Below the pieces are notes generated by a model, which saw only the letters and a program-made list of their open reading frames with translations, did no database searches and had not been told where the DNA came from. A stretch of 64,000 nucleotides of DNA from JAEUKA01 sp035328405. GTDB lineage: Bacteria; Myxococcota_A; Polyangia; Palsa-1104; JAEUJZ01. Location of the stretch: contig DAOLIT010000011.1 of the NCBI GenBank assembly GCA_035328405.1, positions 1-64,000 of the forward strand. Reading direction: 5' to 3'. The position numbers were made by a program, and so were the translations under genes. Shown piece by piece: positions 36,073-43,750 of this stretch (the first letter of the stretch is position 1; each line of letters starts with the position of its first letter).

Positions 36073-36840
36073 ATGTCGTTGATGCTGGTTCGCAAGGTGA
36101 TTCGGCGGTGGCCCGTACGGGGGCCTGTGGGTGTCTGTGCGCTGTCTTTGCTGTTTCTGGTGGGGTGGGTCGGTGTTTTGCGAGCAGAGGGGCCGACGCG
36201 CCAGCCTGATTCTCCGCTCCCCGCTTCGGTTCCGTCTGCTGCAGCTGCCGTTTCTGTTCCGTCGTCGGCCTCCTCCTCGTCATCAGGCTCTGCAAATCCT
36301 GCGGAGTCATCAGGAGCAGAGACGGACTTCTCGTTTGATCTGCTTCCAAAAGCGCCCCCAAAGACCCCGGAAGGGGTCGCGCAGGTTCAAGAGATTGAAC
36401 GGAAAAGCAGGATACGCCGAGGGATGTTGCGGACTCACTTGGTGCTCGGCATTGCGACGATGGCGACCATGGCTGCGACGCTTGTGGTTGGGCAGCTGAA
36501 CTACCAAGACCAATTTGTGAACGGGGACTTTTCGGGGCGGTACGAAACACCTCACTTTGTGCTTGGTTTGGGAGCCACGACTCTGTTTACCGCGAACGCT
36601 GCGCTCGCACTGTTTTCTCCCGATCCCTACAAAAAGAAGTACCGGCTGGACACGGTGATGGTACATCGCATTGCAGAGGGTCTGGCAGCGGCGGGGATGG
36701 TGACGCAGATTGCGCTGGGACTTGTGACCTCTGCGCGCGTGGGAAGGCTGGACCAACCGAACTTGGCGCTCGCGCACCTTGTGACGGGGTACGCGACGTA
36801 TGCGTTTATGGCCACCGGTACCGTGGCCCATTTCTTTTAG
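36073..36840 (+). CDS. Four-helix, His-rich membrane protein (cytochrome b561-like)
   Basis: This protein (255 residues) has a signal anchor and a low-complexity Pro/Ser/Ala tail (about 40-100) before four transmembrane helices that carry one His each: RTHLVLGIATMATMAATL, TPHFVLGLGATTLFTANA, VHRIAEGLAAAGMVTQIA, and LAHLVTGYATYAFMATGTVAHFF. Spaced His residues in a four-helix bundle suggest heme b ligation, as in cytochrome b561/DUF2306-type proteins; this is an inference. The start at 36073 has GGAG. The diheme cytochrome gene starts 10 bp after its stop. Confidence 0.65.
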   Translation: MSLMLVRKVIRRWPVRGPVGVCALSLLFLVGWVGVLRAEGPTRQPDSPLPASVPSAAAAVSVPSSASSSSSGSANPAESSGAETDFSFDLLPKAPPKTPEGVAQVQEIERKSRIRRGMLRTHLVLGIATMATMAATLVVGQLNYQDQFVNGDFSGRYETPHFVLGLGATTLFTANAALALFSPDPYKKKYRLDTVMVHRIAEGLAAAGMVTQIALGLVTSARVGRLDQPNLALAHLVTGYATYAFMATGTVAHFF

Positions 36841-36850
36841 GGGCTGACAG

Positions 36851-37357
36851 ATGCGGAACGCAAAACGATGGGGTATTGCAGTATGTATGGGGGCCCTGTG
36901 GATCTCGGTGGGATGCGTAGAGGGGGTGGATGTGAACAAGACGGAGGGGGCCTCTGCTGGTTGTGAAGAACCGACGGAGGAACTCACCGTTGCGCAGGCA
37001 CCGATGTTGCCGGGGCGAGACTGCATCGCGTGTCACAAACCGGATTCGTCGGCGCACGAGCTTCCCTGGACGGCAGCAGGAACTGTGTACGACCGGAAAG
37101 ACGGGCCTTGCAACGAAGGCGGGGTGCGGGATGTGAAGGTCGAAATCATGGACGAAAACCGGAAGGTCCTGATCACGTTGACCACGAATCGAACGGGCAA
37201 TTTCTTCACGGCGGAACCGCTCTCTTTCCAAAAGATGATTGCGCGGATCAGCAAGGACAACGTGGTCAAAGAAATGCCGCACCCGGTATCGCACGCCAAT
37301 TGCGCAGCCTGTCATCAGGCCAAAGGCTTTGCAAAAGGCCACATTTACTTGCCCTGA
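36851..37357 (+). CDS. Diheme cytochrome c lipoprotein
   Basis: This protein (168 residues) has a lipoprotein signal (WISVGC) and two CxxCH heme-attachment motifs: CIACH (Cys58-His62) and CAACH (Cys151-His155). A central beta-rich section (VKVEIMDENRKVLITLTTNRTGNF) lies between them, reminiscent of a carboxypeptidase-regulatory-like fold. An AGGGG site precedes the ATG. It follows a His-rich membrane protein and a thioredoxin-like protein, so an electron-transfer role across the periplasm is likely. Confidence 0.82.
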   Translation: MRNAKRWGIAVCMGALWISVGCVEGVDVNKTEGASAGCEEPTEELTVAQAPMLPGRDCIACHKPDSSAHELPWTAAGTVYDRKDGPCNEGGVRDVKVEIMDENRKVLITLTTNRTGNFFTAEPLSFQKMIARISKDNVVKEMPHPVSHANCAACHQAKGFAKGHIYLP

Positions 37358-37409
37358 GATAGGTTCCAGGCCCTGTTCCAGGGGCGTTATTCTGGGGGGA
37401 AGGCGTTTT

Positions 37410-37443
37410 GGAACGGAAAAGGGGAAGGGCAAAATGCCGTTCC
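37410..37443 (+). promoter_or_regulatory. Stem-loop upstream of pheS
   Basis: GGAACGG (37410-37416) and CCGTTCC (37437-37443) pair over a 20-nt loop, 38 bp before the ATG of pheS. A leader hairpin before an aminoacyl-tRNA synthetase gene may be regulatory, but I see no T-box or Phe-rich leader peptide. Confidence 0.3.
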
Positions 37444-37480
37444 TTTCCTGGTTGGGGATGTTTTGCGATAAGGTAGGCGC

Positions 37481-38557
37481 ATGAATTCGCAAGACAGTTC
37501 CCAAACTGAATTGGCTCGTCTGTTTCACGATTCCTTGACTCGTTTTGAACACGAGTTGGGGCCGGTCCTCGATGAGCCTGGTCTCCGTATCGTCTATTCA
37601 CGTTTTGCAGGCAAAGAAGGTGAAATCCGCAAGCGCCTGTCCGAGGCACTGCAACAAGCGCCCGGCAAGGACAAGCGCGCCGTCGGTCAAGCCGGGAATA
37701 CCGCGCTGCAAAAAGCCGAGGGACTCTTTTCCCAAAAACTCGCCGCACTCCAGGAAGCACGCCGACAAAAAGATCTGGCCCGCCGGTTGGATGTGACCGT
37801 GCCGGGTCGCCCTCATTCGATGGGAGGGCTGCACCTTCTGACGCAAGTCCGTCTGGAACTTGAAAGTCTGTTTGCCGAGCTGGGTTTCGAGGTCGCAACC
37901 GGTCCGCAGGTCGAAACGGATTTCTTCAATTTCGAGGCGCTCGCGATGCCCAAAGATCACCCTGCTCGCGACATGCAAGACACGTTTTATTTGCAAAATG
38001 AGTCGTCGGACGCGCCTCACAGAGACCCACTTGTGCTCAGGACACATACCTCTCCGGTACAGATTCGCACGATGCTGTCCCGCAAGCCCCCTTTGCGCAT
38101 CATTTCGCCGGGCAAGGTGTACCGCAAAGACGACGACCAGACACACTCCCCCATGTTCTCGCAAATCGAGGGGTTGTGCGTGGATGAGGGCATCACGATG
38201 GCCGACCTCAAAGGCACGCTTTTGTATTTTGTAAGACGTTTTTTTGGTCCTGGAATCGGGCTGCGGCTGCGTCCTTCCTTCTTCCCCTTTACCGAACCAA
38301 GCGCCGAGGTAGACATCGAGTGCTTCTTTTGTAAACGCGCCGGATGCCGGACGTGCAAAGGTTCGGGGTACATCGAAATCCTCGGTTGCGGAATGGTGGA
38401 CCCGGAGGTCTTTCGTCACGTCGGCTACGACAGTGAGAAGTACCAAGGTTTTGCGTTCGGCGCAGGCATCGAACGTATGGCCATGCTCCGATACGGAGTG
38501 AACGATTTGCGCGCCTTCTTTACGGGAGACCTCCGTTTCACCGCGCACTTTGCCTGA
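37481..38557 (+). CDS. pheS: Phenylalanine-tRNA ligase alpha subunit
   Basis: This class II synthetase (358 residues) charges tRNA-Phe as the alpha partner of an (alpha-beta)2 enzyme. N-terminal coiled coil residues 1-90 lead to the motif 2 region (TDFFNFEALAMPKDHPARDMQDTFYL), the KVYRKDDDQTHSPMF block, and motif 3 (GFAFGAGIERMAMLRYGVNDLR). The Zn-like Cys cluster CFFCKRAGCRTCKGSGY is seen near residue 285. No pheT follows; the next gene is a kinase on the same strand, so the beta subunit must be elsewhere. Possible readthrough or coupling with the diheme cytochrome gene upstream is not supported. Confidence 0.93.
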   Translation: MNSQDSSQTELARLFHDSLTRFEHELGPVLDEPGLRIVYSRFAGKEGEIRKRLSEALQQAPGKDKRAVGQAGNTALQKAEGLFSQKLAALQEARRQKDLARRLDVTVPGRPHSMGGLHLLTQVRLELESLFAELGFEVATGPQVETDFFNFEALAMPKDHPARDMQDTFYLQNESSDAPHRDPLVLRTHTSPVQIRTMLSRKPPLRIISPGKVYRKDDDQTHSPMFSQIEGLCVDEGITMADLKGTLLYFVRRFFGPGIGLRLRPSFFPFTEPSAEVDIECFFCKRAGCRTCKGSGYIEILGCGMVDPEVFRHVGYDSEKYQGFAFGAGIERMAMLRYGVNDLRAFFTGDLRFTAHFA

Positions 38558-38614
38558 TCCCCCAACACGCATCGGTTCCATCGGAAGAGGTGATGGAATT
38601 TTTGTAAATTAAGA

Positions 38615-38620
38615 TACAAT
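38615..38620 (+). promoter_or_regulatory. -10 box for the kinase-TPR gene
   Basis: TACAAT lies 8 bases before the ATG at 38629, with no ribosome-binding site between. The expected transcript starts at or one base before the start codon, so it may be leaderless. No good -35 is visible. Confidence 0.5.
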
Positions 38621-38628
38621 CGCGGGCC

Positions 38629-41600
38629 ATGCTTCCGTTGCCTTTGGAAGAAGAGACACATGTTCTTTCCCGTGCTGTGTCACAGGGGGATTTGGTTGCT
38701 GAGGAAGTGCCACCGGAAACGGGTTCGGGTCCGCCTGTGGGGGAATCCCTGCGGTTTGGAAAACGGATTGACCGGCTGCTGTCGCGCGGGCGCATCAGCG
38801 AAGAGAAAGTTCTGGCGATCCTTCGGGAAATTCGCACCGAGAAGATTGAGCGCGACGCGACGATTCTGCCCAATCGGCAATCTGTGGAACGGGACCTCGG
38901 CGTCGATCTGACGATGCTTCCAGGGGTGCCTCTTTCCGACGACCCGGTCGTGACTCCTTCCCACCGCGATGCCGGGTTTTTGGACTCTTCACAGAATTTC
39001 CAGTTTTCAGGAGAAAACGAAACAGACGGAACCCTGGATGGGTCTTTGGTGGGATGGAAGGGGCCCGCAGCAACGCATCGATTTCCGGTCGAAAACTGGG
39101 AACGATACGAGTTTGAAAAGTTGCTGGGACAGGGCGGAATGGGGGCCGTGTACAAAGCGCGCGACAAGCGGCTTGGCAGAACCGTCGCCCTCAAATTCAT
39201 CAAAGGTGGGGATGAACAGATGACCCACCGCTTTTTGCAGGAAGCGCGAGCACAGTCTCGTCTGGAACATCCCGGAATTTGTCATGTGTACGAAGTGGGC
39301 GAGGTCGAAGGAAAAGCCTACATCGCCATGCAGTTTGTCGATGGAGACAACCTGGACAAAGCCCAAAAAAGCATGACGCTCGAGCAAAAAGTCGAAATCC
39401 TCCGCGACATCGCGCAAGCCATGCATCACGCCCACGAAAAAGGCGTGATTCACAGAGACCTGAAGCCGTCGAATGTGATGGTTGAGAAGAAAGGGGAGGG
39501 GGGATTTTTGCCGGTGGTGATGGATTTCGGGTTGGCTCGGGAGGCGGGGGAAGGCAAGGGGCTGACGGAATCGGGGGCGGTGATGGGGACGCCGGCGTTT
39601 ATGTCGCCGGAGCAGGCGCGGGGCGAGGCGCGGCACGTGGACAGGCGATCGGATGTGTACAGCTTGGGGGCGACGCTGTTTGACTTGCTGGCGGGGCGGG
39701 CCCCGTTCGAGGACGCAACGGTGGCCAACATCCTGATCGCGGTCATGTCCGAGGAAGCGCCGCTTTTGCGCAAAGTAGCACCGACGATGCCCGAGGCGCT
39801 GGAGACGATCTGCGCGCGTTGTCTGACCAAGGACAAAGAGCAGCGGTATGCAACGGCGCAGGCATTGGCGGACGATTTGACCCGCTTTCTGAACAGCGAA
39901 AAGATCACGGCGAAAAAAGTGGGTCTTGTGTACCGCTTGAAATGGCGGGCGCGGCAGAATCCAACGACGGCGGCGTTGATGGCAAGTTTGTGCGTGTTGA
40001 TTCTGTTCTTTTCGGCGTATGGGATTCGGCAAAGTTATTTGTCTAGAAAACAAGCCGAACTCCAGCGTTACATCACGCAAGAGAGCAAAGACAACGAATG
40101 GTTGATTCGTGTGGCTTATGCTCTTCCGCTCCACAACGTGGAACGGGATCAGGCGCAGTTGCGAAAACGACTATCGCAATTGAAACTTGAACTCAAGAAA
40201 TACGGTTCGATTGCGGACGGCTTGGGTCATTATGCGCTGGGACGTGGGCATTTGTCTTTGCATGAACACAAACAAGCGATTGAAGAATTGACAAAAGCAC
40301 AAGAAAAAGGGGAAAACAGCCCAGAATTGCACGCGGCACTGGGAAGAGCGCTTGGGGAATTGTACCATGAAGAATTGGTGAAAGCGCGCCGTTCAGGAGA
40401 ACGCACTTGGGTGGAAGTTCGGCAAAAAGAATTACAGAAACTCTATTTGGAACCTGCAAAAAGCCGTTTGAGCAAGGCGCTCGCAAAACGATATTTGCTG
40501 GTGCTGGATTCGCCGGAATACATCCAGGGTTTGATTGAGTTTTATGATGGAAAATACGCAGAAGCAGATTACAATGCACAACTGGCGTTTGTGCAAAAGC
40601 CCTATTTGTCGGAAGCGTTGAACCTGCGGGGTGAAATTGCGCAAGAACAAGCGCAACAAAACCTTGCCGATGGAAAACTCGCAGAGGCGCGGGCCTTGCT
40701 TGAAACTGCGATTCAGCACTTCCGGACAGCCAACGACATCAGCCGGTCGGACGGGGCGGGTTCGGCTGCGCTCGCTCGGGCGTACTTGGATCTGGCGGAC
40801 TTGGACCGGTTGCAAGGCCAGGCGGCAGAAGGGCACTTTGCGCAAGCGAAGGCATTTGCCGAACAGACGATTGTGGCTTTTCCGAGTGACCGCAGTGGAT
40901 ATTACGAAAAAGCGAGAACGATCTATTTTTCGACAAAATCTGGCAAATTCAAAGGCGACCGGCTGCCAAGATACAAAGAGGGCATTCGCATATTGGAAGA
41001 AGAATTGCCGAAAGAACAGGTGGATTTTCTGACGTTGGATTTGCTGGGAAACTTGTACAATCACTTGGCTTATACATTGGGTGCGAAGGGATTGGATCCG
41101 ATGCCATCGTTTGAGCGTGCACAGCGTTTTTTGGAACGAGCGATCCGGGCTGCACCGCAGTTTCCGTGGCCGCACAATGATTTGGGCGTGTGTCTGTTGA
41201 ATATCGGAAATTATCATTTGGAACGGGGAAACGATCCGAGGCCGGATTACACGCGCGCGATTGCGTCTGCGCGACGGGCGATTGAACTCGATCCGAAGTA
41301 TTTGTTTGCGTACAACAACGTGGTGTCCACGTTGGCGCAGTATTCGGATTATTGTTTGAGCAATGGGTGTGAAATCGAAGAGATGATCACGATATCCAAG
41401 TCACTCGCAGCACAGTGCGGGGTTGGATGTGAACGGTATTTGACTTTCCAAAGGAATACTTCCGTTCTCTTGCTGAACCATTCAATTCAGCTTGTGCAAA
41501 GACGGAGTGATCCTCATGTTGAGATTCAAGCAGCGCGTCTCGCGTTGGAACGGCAGCGGGCTGTGGACAAGAACTTGTATTCGATCTGTTTGTTTTCGCG

Positions 41601-42156
41601 GTATGCGGATTGGATCGAGGCGGCTTGGGCGCTTCAGATGGGGAAAGATCCGACTGCGCAGTTCGCGGCGGCGCTTTTGGCGCTTGAGGGGTGCAAAAAG
41701 CTGGGGGAGAAAGCGGCTGAGCCGTACCTTCTGCAGGCTCGGCTGTTGCGGCTTTCGGCGGAATGGGAGCAAAAACAGGGACGGTCGAGTGAGCCGCTCT
41801 TGGAACAGGCGCTGTCTGCGGCGACGACGGCGACGGACCTGGATGCGGAGGTGTTGGATCATTGGGTGGAAAAAAGCCGGGCGGCGTACCTGCTGGGGCG
41901 GGTGAAAACGGGGCGGAAGCGAGAGGCGTCTTTTGCCGAGAGTTGGGCTGCGGTCGAACGGGGACAAAAAGTGAGCGCGCAGTTTGGGGCGCTGTGGGCG
42001 CTGCGGGCGGTTGTGGGGAAGGCGCAGGCGAGCTTGGAAACCGATCCGGCGCGGGCAGCGGAGGCCAGAACGCGGGCGCAAGCGAGTTGGGAGAAGGCGC
42101 TGCGGCAAAATCGGTTCTTGGAAAACGAGTACGGGCCGCTGTGGAAGAAAGAGTAA
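38629..42156 (+). CDS. Large Ser/Thr protein kinase with TPR-like repeats
   Basis: This protein has 1175 residues. A flexible N-terminal region (about 1-155) precedes the kinase domain (LLGQGGMGAVYKARDK; ALKF; HRDLKPSN near 275; DFGLAR; MSPEQ). A transmembrane helix follows at about 445-465 (TAALMASLCVLILFFSAYGI), then about 700 residues of TPR-like helical repeats (for example PELHAALGRALGELYHEEL and FPWPHNDLGVCLLNIGNY). TPRs bind partner proteins or ligands outside the membrane. The start has a leaderless arrangement. It is transcribed as an isolated unit, and a hairpin follows immediately. Confidence 0.88.
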   Translation: MLPLPLEEETHVLSRAVSQGDLVAEEVPPETGSGPPVGESLRFGKRIDRLLSRGRISEEKVLAILREIRTEKIERDATILPNRQSVERDLGVDLTMLPGVPLSDDPVVTPSHRDAGFLDSSQNFQFSGENETDGTLDGSLVGWKGPAATHRFPVENWERYEFEKLLGQGGMGAVYKARDKRLGRTVALKFIKGGDEQMTHRFLQEARAQSRLEHPGICHVYEVGEVEGKAYIAMQFVDGDNLDKAQKSMTLEQKVEILRDIAQAMHHAHEKGVIHRDLKPSNVMVEKKGEGGFLPVVMDFGLAREAGEGKGLTESGAVMGTPAFMSPEQARGEARHVDRRSDVYSLGATLFDLLAGRAPFEDATVANILIAVMSEEAPLLRKVAPTMPEALETICARCLTKDKEQRYATAQALADDLTRFLNSEKITAKKVGLVYRLKWRARQNPTTAALMASLCVLILFFSAYGIRQSYLSRKQAELQRYITQESKDNEWLIRVAYALPLHNVERDQAQLRKRLSQLKLELKKYGSIADGLGHYALGRGHLSLHEHKQAIEELTKAQEKGENSPELHAALGRALGELYHEELVKARRSGERTWVEVRQKELQKLYLEPAKSRLSKALAKRYLLVLDSPEYIQGLIEFYDGKYAEADYNAQLAFVQKPYLSEALNLRGEIAQEQAQQNLADGKLAEARALLETAIQHFRTANDISRSDGAGSAALARAYLDLADLDRLQGQAAEGHFAQAKAFAEQTIVAFPSDRSGYYEKARTIYFSTKSGKFKGDRLPRYKEGIRILEEELPKEQVDFLTLDLLGNLYNHLAYTLGAKGLDPMPSFERAQRFLERAIRAAPQFPWPHNDLGVCLLNIGNYHLERGNDPRPDYTRAIASARRAIELDPKYLFAYNNVVSTLAQYSDYCLSNGCEIEEMITISKSLAAQCGVGCERYLTFQRNTSVLLLNHSIQLVQRRSDPHVEIQAARLALERQRAVDKNLYSICLFSRYADWIEAAWALQMGKDPTAQFAAALLALEGCKKLGEKAAEPYLLQARLLRLSAEWEQKQGRSSEPLLEQALSAATTATDLDAEVLDHWVEKSRAAYLLGRVKTGRKREASFAESWAAVERGQKVSAQFGALWALRAVVGKAQASLETDPARAAEARTRAQASWEKALRQNRFLENEYGPLWKKE

Positions 42157-42173
42157 GCCGCTTGTGAAGCGGC
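42157..42173 (-). terminator. Hairpin between convergent genes
   Basis: GCCGCTT-GTG-AAGCGGC is a perfect 7-bp inverted repeat directly after the kinase stop. The T-rich run lies only on the minus-strand side (TTACTCTTTCTTCC), so the terminator would serve the ADYC gene, or both genes with weaker effect. Confidence 0.5.
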
Positions 42174-42211
42174 GGAGGGGGAGCGGGGAGGAGGTGGGAA
42201 GCGGTGGGAGG

Positions 42212-43372
42212 TTATGGGATGCCGCTGAAGAGATGATCCCTTTTGTGCGCGTCGATGGTGGCTGCGTCGCAATCGGGAATGGCGGGGCAGGTCAAGGCAA
42301 TGTCGGTGCGTCTGCGGTGGTCGGAGGGCGAGGTATGGTTGAGGCAGATGGCTTTTTTGGCGCTCCAAATGGCTTCGAGTTTGGTGATGGGGCCCACATC
42401 CCGTTTGGGATCGAGCGGCGCTTGGATTTCGATGGCGGTGCCATATTGGGTGTGGGCCTTGCCGGTTCCGCAATAGTCGGCGACCTTCATGTGAACGAAC
42501 GCGGATTGCCAGTCGGACATGGATGCGGCGGCACCATCAACGGTGGCAGAAGTCCAAGGGGCATACCCCGCCTTGAGGGAGGCCGCGATGGCCCCTTCCT
42601 CGCAGGTGATGGTGATGTTGTCCGGGTTGATGGCCATGGAGAACGTATCGGGGTCCCAGTGGCGTTCGCCCTGGAAGACCACTTTTTGCGGAACGCCTGC
42701 GGGGCCTTTGCACAAACTGCTGGCGGCACCGCCGGACACGTTGGTGGATACCAATTGGCCGGTGATCGTGCTGTCCCAGGGGCCCACGCCAAACGCGGTT
42801 TCCGCACTGTCAAACTTCCATTCATAGACGTAGTTTTCTCGTTTGGCGGGGCCGGGTACTTGCAACACCAGCATCAAGCCGTCCACGTTCATCGAGGTGG
42901 TATTGGTCCACGAGCAAACACCTGTGGTTGGGTTGCAGAACTGGACCCGCAGGCTGGTTTTGTGAACGGCCATGTCGCCAAGGGTGTAGCTGGCCGCGCC
43001 CCGGCGCAGTCCCAGGATGGTGCCGTCGTTGGGAACGTGGGGGTCGGCGGCGGCGGGGTCCGGATCGACGCTGAAGCCGCGCACTTTCCAGCCGGTGGCG
43101 GTGCGATAAAAGCCAGTGATCTTGTACGACCATCCCGTCCAGTTGGCGTTGTGGATCGTAAAGTCAGTTCCGGCACCCTGGTACGGCTGGTTGATGTTGT
43201 CACAGTTGGTGTCCGCGCAGGTCCCGGTTTCGGGATCGCGCATTTGGCAGGTTTTGATGGGCTTGTCGGCGCTGGCTTGGTCGGACCCGTCGGGATCGAG
43301 AGCACCGGGCTGGCAGCCTGTGGACAGGGCGAAGGAGAGACTGAGCAAAGAAGAGGCGAACAGACGTTTCAT
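42212..43372 (-). CDS. ADYC-domain lipoprotein
   Basis: This protein (386 residues) has a lipoprotein signal (FALSTGC) and a C-terminal domain with the motif KVADYCGTGKAHTQYGTAIEI, the hallmark ADYC segment of a family known from Myxococcota and relatives. The rest has several Cys pairs (CADTNCDN, CPAIPDCDAAT) suggesting disulfides. It is exported; function unknown. The start at 43372 follows a GGGGG site. A sigma-54-type promoter lies 90-115 bp upstream, and a FHA activator gene is divergent from it. Confidence 0.85.
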   Translation of the reverse strand: MKRLFASSLLSLSFALSTGCQPGALDPDGSDQASADKPIKTCQMRDPETGTCADTNCDNINQPYQGAGTDFTIHNANWTGWSYKITGFYRTATGWKVRGFSVDPDPAAADPHVPNDGTILGLRRGAASYTLGDMAVHKTSLRVQFCNPTTGVCSWTNTTSMNVDGLMLVLQVPGPAKRENYVYEWKFDSAETAFGVGPWDSTITGQLVSTNVSGGAASSLCKGPAGVPQKVVFQGERHWDPDTFSMAINPDNITITCEEGAIAASLKAGYAPWTSATVDGAAASMSDWQSAFVHMKVADYCGTGKAHTQYGTAIEIQAPLDPKRDVGPITKLEAIWSAKKAICLNHTSPSDHRRRTDIALTCPAIPDCDAATIDAHKRDHLFSGIP

Positions 43373-43472
43373 GGCAAAACCCCCTGAAAAGACCTTTTGT
43401 GGAAACAGAGAACCCGGCGCGTGTCCCAAAACTGTTTTTCCTGTGCGTGCCGGCATCTAAGCCAGAAACTTC

Positions 43473-43487
43473 GCAAACCCCATGCCA
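43473..43487 (-). promoter_or_regulatory. Sigma-54 promoter of the ADYC gene
   Basis: On the minus strand TGGCAT-GGGGT-TTGC gives the exact GG-N10-GC spacing of sigma-54 promoters. Transcription would begin near 43461, about 89 bases before the ATG at 43372. Confidence 0.7.
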
Positions 43488-43598
43488 CAAATTCCGTCTG
43501 AACAAGTCGGTGTGTGGGACAAGGTCCGCTGTTTTTTCCAGGGGGTTCTTTTGAGGGGAAACAAGGCCGGTTTCGTGAAATTCAAAACAGGTTCCCAA

Positions 43599-43626
43599 GG
43601 GTTGGGTCTGGGATCGGGAATCGGGG
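43599..43626 (+). other. Potential G-quadruplex between the divergent genes
   Basis: Five G3-4 runs separated by 2-4 bases (GGG-TT-GGG-TCT-GGG-ATC-GGG-AATC-GGGG), with two more just after (43633-43640). It lies between the sigma-54 promoter and the dyad array in the 378-bp divergent gap. Confidence 0.45.
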
Positions 43627-43683
43627 TTGTGTGGGCAGGGGTCAGGAAAAGGGGGAGGGGGTACGGAGGGATTTCGGGCAACT

Positions 43684-43724
43684 GGCACATCGCGCATGGC
43701 ACAGTCATGTGCCATCCCTGTGCC
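43684..43724. promoter_or_regulatory. GGCAC/GTGCC dyad array (probable enhancer/operator)
   Basis: The core ATGGCAC-AGTCAT-GTGCCAT (43696-43715) is a perfect 7-bp inverted repeat. Outer half-sites GGCAC (43684-43688) and GTGCC (43720-43724) flank it almost symmetrically. It lies 15 bp upstream of the TATAAT of the FHA activator gene and about 225-260 bp upstream of the divergent sigma-54 start, so one site set could serve both autoregulation and enhancer binding. Confidence 0.6.
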
Positions 43725-43738
43725 GGCGTTTGGTTTCG

Positions 43739-43744
43739 TATAAT
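43739..43744 (+). promoter_or_regulatory. -10 box TATAAT of the FHA activator gene
   Basis: An exact TATAAT ends 6 bases before the ATG at 43751, with no ribosome-binding site. No -35 is visible; the dyad array occupies that position. This points to an activated, leaderless promoter. Confidence 0.65.
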
Positions 43745-43750
43745 GCTGCC

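Noticed and set aside
41984..43387. Long plus-strand frame over the ADYC gene
   Set aside because: The ADYC signature, lipobox and ribosome-binding site support the minus-strand gene; the plus frame has no recognisable domain.
43681..43700. Plus-strand sigma-54 promoter for the activator gene (TGGCACATCGCGCAT)
   Set aside because: The -12 element is out of register; the exact TATAAT at 43739 explains transcription better.
43710..43725. Second sigma-54-like sequence on the minus strand (CGGCAC-AGGGA-TGGC)
   Set aside because: Two mismatches, overlaps the dyad array, and would give a leader over 300 bases; the site at 43473-43487 is better.
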